A DNA stretch of 64,000 bases. It comes from Clostridium sp. (GTDB lineage: Bacteria > Bacillota > Clostridia > Oscillospirales > Acutalibacteraceae). This document shows, in pieces, positions 36,471-45,725 of the stretch. The notes beneath the pieces are model-generated. The model was not told the origin of the DNA and did not search any database. It saw nothing but the letters and a program-made list of their open reading frames with translations. The stretch covers positions 62,001 to 126,000 of the forward strand of contig JAMPGU010000002.1 in NCBI GenBank assembly GCA_023663865.1, read 5' to 3'. Made by a program: the position numbers and the translations under genes. Every line of letters starts with the position of its first letter. Within the stretch, counting starts at the first letter, position 1.

Positions 36471-37535
36471 ATGAATAAAAAGACTATAGGCATTATTTTT
36501 GGCGGTGTATCCTCTGAGCATGATATCAGTTGTATTTCTGCTAAAAGCATCATCAAAAATATTGACCTGACTAAATATAATATCATTTTAATCGGAATCA
36601 CAAAAGAGGGCAGATGGTACATTTTCAATGATAATGTGGAGCTTCTGCCGGAGGACAAATGGCTGAACTCAAAAAGCCTTATCCCTGCATTCATTTCGCC
36701 TGATACATCCATCGGCGGTCTTGTAACTGCAAAGGGAGATACCATTAAGCTTGACGCAGTATTTCCTGTGCTTCACGGAAAAAACGGTGAGGACGGAACC
36801 ATACAGGGTCTCCTGCAGCTTGCACAAATACCCTATGTGGGCTGTGATGCTACATCCTCAGGCGTTTGTATGGATAAGGCAGTGGCAAATGCGGTTGCCG
36901 ATGCTTTTGATATTCCCCAGGCAAAATGGGTTGCCATCAATGAATATGAGTATATTCGCAAGGGTGACACACTGCTTGACAATGCGATTGATCAGCTGGG
37001 ATTTCCTATCTTTGTTAAACCTGCAAATGCAGGCTCGTCCGTAGGTATATCCAAGGCGCACAACAAAGAGGAATTGAGAGTGGCAATGAACACAGCTTTT
37101 AAGGAAGATAAGAAGGCTGTGCTTGAGGAATTTATTGAGGGCTTTGAGGTGGAATGTGCCGTTCTCGGAAACAACGCACCTATCGCCGGTGAGGTCGGTC
37201 AAATTCTTGCTGCAGCAGAATTCTATGATTTTGATGCAAAATATAACAACCCGCAGTCAGAGACGGTTATCCCTGCCCATATCGACGAGGAAAAGAGAAA
37301 CGAGGTTAAAGCACAGGCGCTCAAAGCATATAAGGCACTGGGCTGTGAGGGTATGGCACGCTGTGATTTCTTTGTAACAGCAGAGGGCAGAGTGCTTTTA
37401 AATGAGATTAACACCATCCCGGGTCAGACCTCTATCAGTATGTATCCGAAGCTGATGGAAGCAATCGGCATATCCTATAAGGAGCTTATTGACAGATTAA
37501 TAAACCTCGCTGTTGAAAGAGGCGGTAAAATATAA
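36471..37535 (+). CDS. ddl: D-alanine--D-alanine ligase
   Basis: ATP-grasp ligase that makes the D-Ala-D-Ala end of the peptidoglycan stem. About 354 residues, with GIIFGGVSSEHDISCISA at the N-terminus, LHGKNGEDGTIQGLLQLAQIPYVG, the ATP-binding FVKPANAGSSVGISKA and the C-terminal LLNEINTIPGQTSISMYP. The start at 36471 (MNKKT) matches the family N-terminus; the frame is open upstream to 36369 through sequence with no homology. The tyrosine/serine pattern (SISMYP) fits a D-Ala rather than D-Lac enzyme, without certainty. Next gene follows directly. Confidence 0.95.
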   Translation: MNKKTIGIIFGGVSSEHDISCISAKSIIKNIDLTKYNIILIGITKEGRWYIFNDNVELLPEDKWLNSKSLIPAFISPDTSIGGLVTAKGDTIKLDAVFPVLHGKNGEDGTIQGLLQLAQIPYVGCDATSSGVCMDKAVANAVADAFDIPQAKWVAINEYEYIRKGDTLLDNAIDQLGFPIFVKPANAGSSVGISKAHNKEELRVAMNTAFKEDKKAVLEEFIEGFEVECAVLGNNAPIAGEVGQILAAAEFYDFDAKYNNPQSETVIPAHIDEEKRNEVKAQALKAYKALGCEGMARCDFFVTAEGRVLLNEINTIPGQTSISMYPKLMEAIGISYKELIDRLINLAVERGGKI

Positions 37536-37967
37536 ATGCAAAAGGTACTTTTAGAAATAATAGGTGCACAGCGGATTGATAATCAAAGGGATAAGATGGA
37601 GCTGACAACAGTTGCCACTCTTGATGAAAATGACAGCACCTACATAATTAAATATAACGAGGAGCAGGAGCCTCCGTTAAATCCTGTAAATGTATGTGTA
37701 ACCATTAACAAAAATGAAAAATGCGTTGAGATGACACGAAGCGGAGCCTATGACTCCTGTCTGGTTATTGAGAAATCGAAACGCAATTTATGTCACTACG
37801 GAACAGAATTCGGTGATATATTAATGGGAATTTCGGGCCATAATATTGATACGGAATATAATGGAAATCAGGGTCATTTCCATTTTTCCTATGATATCGA
37901 CATCAACGGCGCTCTCGCCTCCCGAAATGAAGTAAAAATGAATGTTATTAAGCAAATTGAGGCTTAG
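37536..37967 (+). CDS. DUF1934-family beta-barrel protein (YwiB-like)
   Basis: A 143-residue calycin-like protein. The segments KMELTTVATL, YIIKYNEEQE, VEMTRSGAYDSCLVIEK and MGISGHNIDTEYNGNQG follow the DUF1934 pattern. In many Firmicutes this gene lies immediately upstream of argS, as ywiB does in B. subtilis, and the same holds here (9 bases). It begins directly after the ddl stop, so the three form an operon. Function unknown. Confidence 0.87.
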   Translation: MQKVLLEIIGAQRIDNQRDKMELTTVATLDENDSTYIIKYNEEQEPPLNPVNVCVTINKNEKCVEMTRSGAYDSCLVIEKSKRNLCHYGTEFGDILMGISGHNIDTEYNGNQGHFHFSYDIDINGALASRNEVKMNVIKQIEA

Positions 37968-37976
37968 GAGAATAAA

Positions 37977-39665
37977 ATGTCAAAAATAGTGAAAGAAACA
38001 GAAAACAAATTAAAAAGTATAATTGATGAGGCAATTGCAAAGGCTATAGCTGCCGGTGACCTGCCAAACGCAGAAGCACCTGATTTTATTATTGAAAAGC
38101 CTGCAAACAAGGCAAACGGTGATTTTTCAACCAATGTTGCTATGGCAGGTGCAAGAGCTTTCAAAAAAGCGCCCCGTATGATTGCAGAGAGCATTGTGGC
38201 TCAGATTGATTTGAAGGATACTTTATTTGAAAGAGTAGAAATAGCCGGACCTGGCTTTTTGAATTTCTACTTGTCTCAGAAGTATTATTCCGAAATACTT
38301 AAAGATATCTTTGCCTGCGGTGACAGCTATGGCAGATCGAATTACGGCGAAGGCAAAAAGGTATTGGTTGAATTCGTATCCGCCAACCCCACAGGACCTA
38401 TGCATATAGGCAACGCCCGCGGCGGTGCTATCGGTGACTGCTTGGCATCCGTGCTGGACTGGGCAGGATATGATGTCAACAGAGAGTTTTATGTAAATGA
38501 CGCAGGTAATCAAATTGAAAAGTTTGCAACCTCTTTGGAGGTCAGATATCTTCAGCATTACGACAACACAGTAGAAATGCCAGAGGATGCTTATCACGGT
38601 GCGGACATAACCGACCATGCAGAAAACTTTATAAATGAATTCGGTGATAAATACGTTAACTCCACCAGTGAGGAAAGACGCAAAGCACTTGTTGACTTTG
38701 CTCTGCCAAAAAACATTGCAGGTCTTGAACGTGACCTTGGCAGATACAGAATTACCTATGACAAATGGTTCAGAGAATCCACACTTCACAATGACGGCTC
38801 TGTAAACAAAGTCATTGACGCCCTAAAGGAAAGAGGCGTAACCTATGAGCAGGATGGTGCTTTATGGTTTAAGGCATCAGAATTCGGCAACGATAAGGAT
38901 ATAGTGCTTATCAGAGCAAATGGTCTTCCTACCTATATTGTTCCTGATATTGCATATCATTATAACAAACTTGTCACACGCGGCTACGACAAGGCTATAG
39001 ATGTTCTCGGTGCAGACCACCACGGCTATGTTCCCAGAATGAAGGCTGCACTTACCGCCCTTGGACTGGATGCCAATCGTCTGGATGCTGTTATTATGCA
39101 GATGGTCAGACTGGTGCGTGAGGGTGAAACTATTAAGCTGTCAAAGCGTTCCGGCAAGGCAATAACATTAAATACCCTGATTGATGAAGTACCATTAGAT
39201 GCGGCAAGATTTTTCTTTAATCTTCGTGAGCCTAACTCTCATTTTGATTTCGATTTAGAGCTTGCTGCAAAGCAATCCAGTGAAAACCCGGTATACTATG
39301 TTCAGTACGCACACGCACGCATATGCTCTATTATCCGCAAGGCACAGGAGCAGGGTGCGCAGCTCAGAACACCTACCGACGAGGAGCTTTTGCTTCTTAA
39401 CAGTGAAGAGGAAAAAGACTTAATCCGTCACCTTTCCGCACTGACAAATGAAATCATTACAGCTGCAAAAGCATATGACCCTGCTAAAATCACCCATTAT
39501 GTTGTGGAGCTTGCAACCCTGTTCCACAAATTTTACAATGCGCACCGCGTAATGACAGATGATGAGGCTCTTATGCAGGCAAGATTATATCTATGCACAG
39601 CTGTTAAGGATACAATTAAAAACATTTTAACTATGCTAAAAATCACAACACCAGAGGTAATGTGA
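37977..39665 (+). CDS. argS: Arginyl-tRNA synthetase
   Basis: A 562-residue class I synthetase that charges tRNA-Arg. The HIGH-type motif is in EFVSANPTGPMHIGNARGGA (about 122-141), the KMSKS equivalent is KLSKRSGKAI, and the DALR anticodon-binding domain fills the C-terminus (ENPVYYVQYAHARICSI onwards). Preceded by AGGAG. Third gene of ddl-DUF1934-argS. Confidence 0.97.
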   Translation: MSKIVKETENKLKSIIDEAIAKAIAAGDLPNAEAPDFIIEKPANKANGDFSTNVAMAGARAFKKAPRMIAESIVAQIDLKDTLFERVEIAGPGFLNFYLSQKYYSEILKDIFACGDSYGRSNYGEGKKVLVEFVSANPTGPMHIGNARGGAIGDCLASVLDWAGYDVNREFYVNDAGNQIEKFATSLEVRYLQHYDNTVEMPEDAYHGADITDHAENFINEFGDKYVNSTSEERRKALVDFALPKNIAGLERDLGRYRITYDKWFRESTLHNDGSVNKVIDALKERGVTYEQDGALWFKASEFGNDKDIVLIRANGLPTYIVPDIAYHYNKLVTRGYDKAIDVLGADHHGYVPRMKAALTALGLDANRLDAVIMQMVRLVREGETIKLSKRSGKAITLNTLIDEVPLDAARFFFNLREPNSHFDFDLELAAKQSSENPVYYVQYAHARICSIIRKAQEQGAQLRTPTDEELLLLNSEEEKDLIRHLSALTNEIITAAKAYDPAKITHYVVELATLFHKFYNAHRVMTDDEALMQARLYLCTAVKDTIKNILTMLKITTPEVM

Positions 39666-39677
39666 GAGAGGTAACAA

Positions 39678-41090
39678 ATGGCGCAATTAAAAAGCAAGAT
39701 ACTGCACGGTATCGGCAACCAAATTTTTAAGTATATCTATAAAGATCCAAAAAGGAATATTTTAAAGCTTATAAAAATTGGCAAGGCTGTTACCGGCAAT
39801 ATGTATCCGGAAAGCACCTTTACAAAGCCAATAGAAATACTGAATGACAGCAGCAATATATGGCACGATTTTCTGTTTAACGGTCTTGATGATATCGACC
39901 ATGATCTTTTGAAAAAAGCAGTACTGACCTTTGGTATTGATCTTGGTCTTATCGGTACATCCACACTGCGCAGAAAGCGTGACGAGGAGCATTGCAATAT
40001 TCCTTGGGTAGTTTTGATGGATCCAACCTCTGCCTGTAATATGAAATGCAAGGGCTGCTGGGCATCGGAATATGGTCATAACTCAAACCTAACTCTGGAT
40101 GAAATGCGCAGAATTGTTCGTGAGTGCAAGGCGCTGGGTACACATTTCTTTATGTACACCGGTGGTGAGCCTCTTATCAGAAAAGAGGATATCATTACGG
40201 TTGCTAGAGAAAACAGCGATTGTCTGTTTTTAGCCTACACAAACGGCACACTTGTTGATGACAAATTCTGTGAGGATATAAAGGCTTGCGGAAATTTGGC
40301 GCTTGCACTGTCCATTGAGGGCAATGAATATACGACAGATCTGCGTCGCGGAGACGGTGCATATCAAAGAACACTGAAAGCTATGCAGCTTTTAAAGAAG
40401 CACAAATGCCTGTTTGGCACATCTGTCTGCTACACAAGTCAGAATTATGAGGCTGTCACCAGCGATGAATTCTATGACCTGCTTATAGAAAACGGTGCAA
40501 AATATGCTTGGTATTTCCACTATATGCCCGTGGGCAGTGACTCGGATACAAGCCTGCTTCTGTCTCCTGAACAGCGTGAACACGTTTACCGTGAAATAAG
40601 AGCAAAGCGAAGTGCAAAAACAGGCAAGCCGATTTTCACTGTTGACTTCCAAAACGATGCCGAATTTGTTGGCGGCTGTATTGCAGGCGGCAGAAACTAC
40701 TTCCACATCAACAGTGAGGGGGATGTTGAGCCCTGCGTATTTGTTCACTACAGTGACTCAAACATCAGAGAAAAGAGCATCATTGAATGTCTCAAGGCTC
40801 CTCTGTTTAAGGAATATTACAAGGGACAACCCTTTAATGATAATATGCTGCGTCCCTGTCCGATGCTTGAAAACCCGCAGGCTCTGCGCAAGATAGTGCA
40901 TAAAACCGGCGCAAAATCAACCAATCTTGCCCATCCGGAAAGTGCGGAGGAGCTGTGCTCAAAATGCGATGCATACGCGAAAGCATGGGCACCGAGGGCA
41001 AAGGATATATGGGAGGAGCAGGAGCGCTTCCATCCATTCACCCAGTACTACCGCGACACACCGGAAGGCAAAGCGGAGCTGAATCAATAA
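39678..41090 (+). CDS. Radical SAM protein with SPASM-like C-terminus
   Basis: A 470-residue enzyme. Cys120, Cys124 and Cys127 (CNMKCKGCW) bind the SAM-cleaving 4Fe-4S cluster; YTGGEPL follows near 158. A C-terminal cysteine cluster (GGCIAGGRNYFHINSEGDVEPCVF, RPCPML, CSKCDAYA) is typical of auxiliary-cluster (SPASM-like) enzymes. The 110-residue helical N-terminal extension is common in a clostridial subgroup of unknown reaction. It is 12 bases after argS and ends before a strong terminator. No peptide substrate gene was seen nearby. Confidence 0.88.
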   Translation: MAQLKSKILHGIGNQIFKYIYKDPKRNILKLIKIGKAVTGNMYPESTFTKPIEILNDSSNIWHDFLFNGLDDIDHDLLKKAVLTFGIDLGLIGTSTLRRKRDEEHCNIPWVVLMDPTSACNMKCKGCWASEYGHNSNLTLDEMRRIVRECKALGTHFFMYTGGEPLIRKEDIITVARENSDCLFLAYTNGTLVDDKFCEDIKACGNLALALSIEGNEYTTDLRRGDGAYQRTLKAMQLLKKHKCLFGTSVCYTSQNYEAVTSDEFYDLLIENGAKYAWYFHYMPVGSDSDTSLLLSPEQREHVYREIRAKRSAKTGKPIFTVDFQNDAEFVGGCIAGGRNYFHINSEGDVEPCVFVHYSDSNIREKSIIECLKAPLFKEYYKGQPFNDNMLRPCPMLENPQALRKIVHKTGAKSTNLAHPESAEELCSKCDAYAKAWAPRAKDIWEEQERFHPFTQYYRDTPEGKAELNQ

Positions 41091-41111
41091 TAAAATATAA
41101 TGCTTATAAAG

Positions 41112-41140
41112 AAAGGGCAGAGGTTAAACCTCTGCCCTTT
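41112..41140. terminator. Terminator after the radical SAM gene
   Basis: AAAGGGCAGAGG and CCTCTGCCCTTT form a 12-bp stem around a 5-nt loop. It is between convergent genes and probably works in both directions. Confidence 0.9.
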
Positions 41141-41167
41141 TATATATCATTTAATAGCATTATTACA

Positions 41168-42007
41168 CTATTCAATTGGTGTCAAATTTTTCAGGCTGAC
41201 ATCCATAATTGGTGCAGAATGGGTAAGCGCACCGCAGGATACAAAATCCACACCTACATCTGCAATTGACTTCAGTCTCTCCTTGGTAACATTTCCGGAG
41301 CACTCTGTTTCTGCCCTGCCTGCAATCAGCTCCACTGCCCTGCGCATGGTTTCGTTATCCATATTATCCAGCATAATGATATCAGCACCGGCTTCAACTG
41401 CTTCCTGAACCTGCTCCAGCGTTTCTGTCTCTATCTCAATTTTACGGACAAAAGGCGCATATGCCTTTGCCATTTGAATTGCCTTAGTAATGGAGCCTGC
41501 TGCACCGATATGATTATCCTTCAAAAGAACACCGTCGGATAAATTATATCTGTGATTTGTAGCACCGCCAACAGTAACTGCGTACTTTTCAAAGGGACGC
41601 ATATTCGGTGTTGTCTTTCGTGTATCAAGAAGCGTAGTTGACGTTCCCTCAAGCTCCTTCATATATTCTCTTGTAATAGTTGCAATACCGCTCATACGCT
41701 GCAGATAATTCAGTCCTGTACGCTCACCGCTTAATATTGCTTTTATATCGCCATAAATAACACCAAGCAAATCCCCGCTCTTCACTTCGTCGCCATCCTT
41801 GAAATTGGCTTCAAATCTGCTGGTTTCATCAAGCAGCTCAAAGGTGCGTTTAAAAATATCAAGACCGCATATAATTCCATCCTGCTTGCATATCAGCTCC
41901 GCCTTACCCTGCTTGTCCTGAGGCATAACAGCATTTGTTGATACATCCTCAGAAGTTATATCCTCTTTTAATGTGTTCCAAATATATTGGTCAACATTAA
42001 TTTTCAT
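41168..42007 (-). CDS. nadC: Quinolinate phosphoribosyltransferase (decarboxylating)
   Basis: Converts quinolinate and PRPP into nicotinate mononucleotide. About 279 residues with LNYLQRMSGIATITREY, DTRKTTPNMRPFEKYAV (PRPP-binding), and the C-terminal barrel motif GADIIMLDNM. The start at 42007 (MKINVDQYIW) fits family length and has a weak GGTG upstream; Met codons at 42025 and 42037 are alternatives. It overlaps the nadB end by 11 bases. Confidence 0.94.
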   Translation of the reverse strand: MKINVDQYIWNTLKEDITSEDVSTNAVMPQDKQGKAELICKQDGIICGLDIFKRTFELLDETSRFEANFKDGDEVKSGDLLGVIYGDIKAILSGERTGLNYLQRMSGIATITREYMKELEGTSTTLLDTRKTTPNMRPFEKYAVTVGGATNHRYNLSDGVLLKDNHIGAAGSITKAIQMAKAYAPFVRKIEIETETLEQVQEAVEAGADIIMLDNMDNETMRRAVELIAGRAETECSGNVTKERLKSIADVGVDFVSCGALTHSAPIMDVSLKNLTPIE

Positions 42008-43322
42008 TGTTACACCATTTATCATAAAATTCTTCATCCTTTTCTTTTATTTCTGCCATAATAAGATTTTTAAATTCTTTTTGAATTGTTTTCTTATCCG
42101 GATACACCTTCAGGTCAATATTCAAAGGTGCAACAGACTTTTCAGTATTATCATCTGCAATGAGCTGTGCTGCCCTTTTTGCAAACACAAGACTTTCCAA
42201 AAGAGAGTTTGAGGCAAGCCTGTTTTTACCGTGAACACCGTTGCAAGCCGTTTCGCCCACTGCATAAAGATGCTCCATAGATGTCTGTCCGTTTATATCG
42301 GTTTTTACACCGCCCATCATATAATGCTGTGCCGGCGTAACCGGAACCTTGTCCTTTGTTATATCATAGCCCTCATCCATACAAGCCTCAAAAATATTAG
42401 GAAATCTGACGCTTGCCTCCTCACTCGTCATTGTCGGCAGAGTAATATACACATGGTCCGTTTCAAACTTATTCATTTCTTCAACAATAGCGTTTGTAAC
42501 CACATCACGGGGAAGAAGTTCGTCTACAAAGCGTTCTCCCTTTTCATTAAGAAGTACAGCGCCCTCGCCTCTGACACTTTCGCTGATTAAAAATCTTCTG
42601 CCCTTTTTCTTGCTGTAGAGTGTGGTGGGATGAATTTGTATATAGTTCATATCCTGCAGTGCCACATTATGCTTTAACGCCAGAGCAAAGCTGTCACCGG
42701 TGATATGGGGATAATTGGTTGAATTTAAGAACAATCCTCCGATACCGCCGGTAGCAAGAATAATATCTCTTGCTACAATAGCGCCCATTTCACCGTACTC
42801 ATCCTCACAAACGATACCATAGCAGGTATTATTTTTTTCGATAAAGTCTATCATCGTTGTCTGCGTAACCAAGGTAATATTGCTGCGCTTCTTGGCTATA
42901 TTAAGCAGTGTTGCAGTAATTTCCTTACCTGTCTCATCCTTATGATGCAGAATACGGTTTTGCCTGTGTGCGCCCTCTCTTGTATAATCAAAATCTCCCG
43001 CTTCATCGGTATCAAATTTAACACCAAGCTCTACAAGCGTACCGATTACATCTGTCGATGACTCGATCATTACCCTGACAGATTCAGGATTGTTTTCATA
43101 ATGACCTGCCTTCATCGTATCCTCAAAATAGCAATTAAAATCATCAATGCTTTTGAGCACACACACGCCGCCCTGGGCAAGATATGAATCACATTCTTTT
43201 AAATCCTCTTTGGTAATAACAAGAATATCCTTGTTGCTAGGCAGGCATAATGCCGCAAATAATCCTGCCACTCCGCTTCCTACTATTACCACATCAGTTT
43301 TAATACAATCCTTAATTTCCAT
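41997..43322 (-). CDS. nadB: L-aspartate oxidase, short form
   Basis: Flavoenzyme that oxidises aspartate to iminoaspartate in NAD synthesis. The FAD-binding N-terminus VVIVGSGVAGLFAALCL, EGAHRQNRILHHKDETG, the active-site region GEGAVLLNEKGERFVDEL and ETACNGVHGKNRLASNSLLE are all present. At 441 residues it lacks most of the helical C-terminal domain of the 530-residue E. coli enzyme, as many clostridial forms do. nadA, which normally joins nadB and nadC, is not in this window. Confidence 0.93.
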   Translation of the reverse strand: MEIKDCIKTDVVIVGSGVAGLFAALCLPSNKDILVITKEDLKECDSYLAQGGVCVLKSIDDFNCYFEDTMKAGHYENNPESVRVMIESSTDVIGTLVELGVKFDTDEAGDFDYTREGAHRQNRILHHKDETGKEITATLLNIAKKRSNITLVTQTTMIDFIEKNNTCYGIVCEDEYGEMGAIVARDIILATGGIGGLFLNSTNYPHITGDSFALALKHNVALQDMNYIQIHPTTLYSKKKGRRFLISESVRGEGAVLLNEKGERFVDELLPRDVVTNAIVEEMNKFETDHVYITLPTMTSEEASVRFPNIFEACMDEGYDITKDKVPVTPAQHYMMGGVKTDINGQTSMEHLYAVGETACNGVHGKNRLASNSLLESLVFAKRAAQLIADDNTEKSVAPLNIDLKVYPDKKTIQKEFKNLIMAEIKEKDEEFYDKWCNNEN

Positions 43323-43457
43323 AGTTTAATTCATAATTTCTCCTACCAGTGTGAAACAGTATATCTAATTTAAGTTATACTTATTCTAATATATAATTTT
43401 TTTTGCGTATTGTCAAGATGTAACGGATATGGTAGAATTTTATAGGGTGTAATAAAT

Positions 43458-44024
43458 ATGAATGTTTTTGATTTTGACAATACAATTTATGACGGCGAAA
43501 CACTGGTCGACTTTATTTTATACTACATAAAAACCGACCCGAGAATATGGAAATATGTCCCCAAGCTGCTTTGGATATACTTTAAGGACAGCTTTCATTT
43601 ATTTACTGTTGAAGATGCCATAAAGGCATATGCAGGCTTTCTTGAGGGATACTACACAAAGATAAATACAATTGAAGAGGACGTCATAAAATTCTGGGAT
43701 AAGAACGAGAAAAAAATCAAGCCTTGGTACAATACGGTTCGCAGGGAGGATGATATCATCGTATCCGGCTCAACCGATTTTCTTCTTGATGAAATTATGA
43801 AGCGTATGGGCATAAAAAATTATGTAGGCTCCTCCATTGATAAGCACAGCGGAAAATTCAAGCGCCTGTGCTTTTTAGAAAACAAGGTGAAAATTTTCAA
43901 CGAGCTGTATCCTGACGCACATATTGATAACTTTTATACCGATTCCATGAACGACAAGGCAATGATGGATATTGCCGACCATGTCTTTTTTGTTACCGGA
44001 GATAAACTTGAACAAATAAAATAA
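43458..44024 (+). CDS. HAD-family phosphatase
   Basis: A 188-residue HAD superfamily IB phosphatase. Motif I is VFDFDNT (catalytic Asp pair), motif II VSGST, and motif III/IV a lysine region followed by DSMNDKAMMD. The helical cap inserted after motif I suggests a phosphoserine-phosphatase-like fold on a small phosphate ester, perhaps a lipid or polyol phosphate. The TAA stop is in the same reading frame as the next gene, which starts within 16 bases. Confidence 0.85.
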   Translation: MNVFDFDNTIYDGETLVDFILYYIKTDPRIWKYVPKLLWIYFKDSFHLFTVEDAIKAYAGFLEGYYTKINTIEEDVIKFWDKNEKKIKPWYNTVRREDDIIVSGSTDFLLDEIMKRMGIKNYVGSSIDKHSGKFKRLCFLENKVKIFNELYPDAHIDNFYTDSMNDKAMMDIADHVFFVTGDKLEQIK

Positions 44025-44039
44025 GGGGATAAAATTAAG

Positions 44040-45410
44040 CTGAAATTAACATTTATTGCAGATACACATCATTACAGTAAAACACTCGGCACCGACGGCA
44101 GACAGTACGAGCTGCGTTCAGGCTCAGATCAGAAATGCCTTGCAGAGACCGATGAAATCATTGATGCTGCATTTGAGGAAATCGGAAACAGCGATACAAA
44201 TTACGTACTGATAGCCGGTGATGTAACAAACGACGGCGAAATGGTATCGCATCTTGAATTCAGAGAAAAGCTGTACAAGCTGAAAGAAAAGAAGCCTGTG
44301 TATTTAATCACTGCAACTCACGACTGGTGCTGTGACCAAAATCCCAGAAGATATGACGGTGACAAGGTCTATCACGATGTGCCGATTATGACCAGTAAAG
44401 AACTGCCTGAATTCTACAAGGATTTCGGACCAAATGACGCAATAAGCATTTACACTACCTTTATTGGTACCTGCTCATACGTTGTTCAGCTGAATGAGAA
44501 GGTACGCCTGCTTGCTTTGAATGATGACAAAAATGAAAATTATCATGCAGGCTTTACCGAGGCGCATTTTTTGTGGATCGAAGAACAGCTCAAAAAGGCA
44601 AAGGATGACGGCTGTTTGATGATAGGTATGGAGCATCATCTGCTGACGCCCCATATAAGCCCGCTTATTACCGGAGGCGGAACCTGTGTTGCAGACCGAG
44701 AGTACGTTGCTTCACGCCTTGCCGACGCAGGTCTGAGGTATATGTTTGTAGGTCATTCCCACATACAGAATACGACCAGCTTTAAATCTGTTGCCGGAAA
44801 CACAATAACCGAGATTAATGTAGGCTCACTGGTAGGGTATCCTGCACCTATGGTAAATGTAACCGTGAATGAGGATATGACCCTCAGCTATGAGGTTAAA
44901 AGACTGAAAGAATTTAAAATAAACAACAACACTGTTGATGCACAGGAATATTTAAAGGAGCATGCATTAGCACTAATCCACAGAATAATTGAAGCACCAA
45001 GCCGCAGCGAATTCTGTGACAGACTGACTGCACTGCAGCTGAATGGTGAAAAATTTAAAAAATTCTATAAAATCATAAAACCGCTGCTGGAACGGCTCAG
45101 AACAGGTACGGTTATGGATTTATACAGCAAATTAAAAAAGCTTGGACTTTCCGGCACAATGGATGAAAATATTGTCAAAAAATTTGCTGATAAAAAGATC
45201 ATGGATTTTGCCGATCAGATTATGCTGTCCGCCTTTGACGGAAGTGTGACAAAATATAAAAGAACGGATGATTATTACAAGCTGGTAATGTCCGTAATTA
45301 CAATTCCAAGCAGGCTGTTTAAAAAGAATAACGACTGCAAAAAACTAATTTTTGCAATTGATGCAATCCTCACCGGCGGACGTTTTGATAATCAAAAAGA
45401 TATTATTTAA
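44040..45410 (+). CDS. Metallophosphoesterase with a non-canonical start
   Basis: A calcineurin-like phosphoesterase of about 456 residues. The domain begins at once with LTFIADTHHY (D-x-H metal motif), then IAGDVTNDGE, ITATHDW, GMEHHLLTP and GHSHIQNT. The first in-frame ATG is at 44241, after two essential metal motifs, and no GTG or TTG lies between it and the upstream in-frame TAA (44022-44024). CTG at 44040 (AGGGG 11 nt upstream) or ATT at 44034 must serve as the start, unless the TAA is read through. The C-terminal 200 residues are helical and unassigned. Confidence 0.8.
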   Translation: MKLTFIADTHHYSKTLGTDGRQYELRSGSDQKCLAETDEIIDAAFEEIGNSDTNYVLIAGDVTNDGEMVSHLEFREKLYKLKEKKPVYLITATHDWCCDQNPRRYDGDKVYHDVPIMTSKELPEFYKDFGPNDAISIYTTFIGTCSYVVQLNEKVRLLALNDDKNENYHAGFTEAHFLWIEEQLKKAKDDGCLMIGMEHHLLTPHISPLITGGGTCVADREYVASRLADAGLRYMFVGHSHIQNTTSFKSVAGNTITEINVGSLVGYPAPMVNVTVNEDMTLSYEVKRLKEFKINNNTVDAQEYLKEHALALIHRIIEAPSRSEFCDRLTALQLNGEKFKKFYKIIKPLLERLRTGTVMDLYSKLKKLGLSGTMDENIVKKFADKKIMDFADQIMLSAFDGSVTKYKRTDDYYKLVMSVITIPSRLFKKNNDCKKLIFAIDAILTGGRFDNQKDII

Positions 45411-45725
45411 AATAAATGTGTCGAATATTCAAATATATATTGACTTTCGCTCTCTTATGTGTTACTCTTTTGTTACCGTTTTGACACACAATATTTTGTT
45501 TTAAAACAGCGAATTTATTGCTATACACAATATATCGTATGTCATCTAAACGAATTCGACAAAATAAACACAATTTATAATAGTTACATTTTGGATAAAA
45601 TATCCGTGATTTAATTTATTTTATCCGTACTTTTTGATATAATGTTTTTGTTTATTAATACATATTCGTTTGCAAACTGCAAATTATAACTATAGCATGT
45701 AACCTATGAGAGAGGTGAATTTTTC
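45411..45725. other. Intergenic region upstream of murA
   Basis: This 315-base AT-rich gap contains no recognised gene. Two TTGAC-type boxes (near 45440 and 45481) lack good -10 partners at the usual distance. TATAAT in TTGATATAATG near 45649 is the likeliest -10 of the murA promoter. A GGATAAAATATCC palindrome lies at about 45593-45605. Confidence 0.45.

Noticed and set aside
38223-38789. 188-codon minus-strand open frame inside argS
   Set aside because: Shadow of argS; no ribosome binding site and no recognisable protein.
40612-41090. Short peptide substrate for the radical SAM enzyme
   Set aside because: Small frames near the gene overlap its coding sequence and have no ribosome binding sites.
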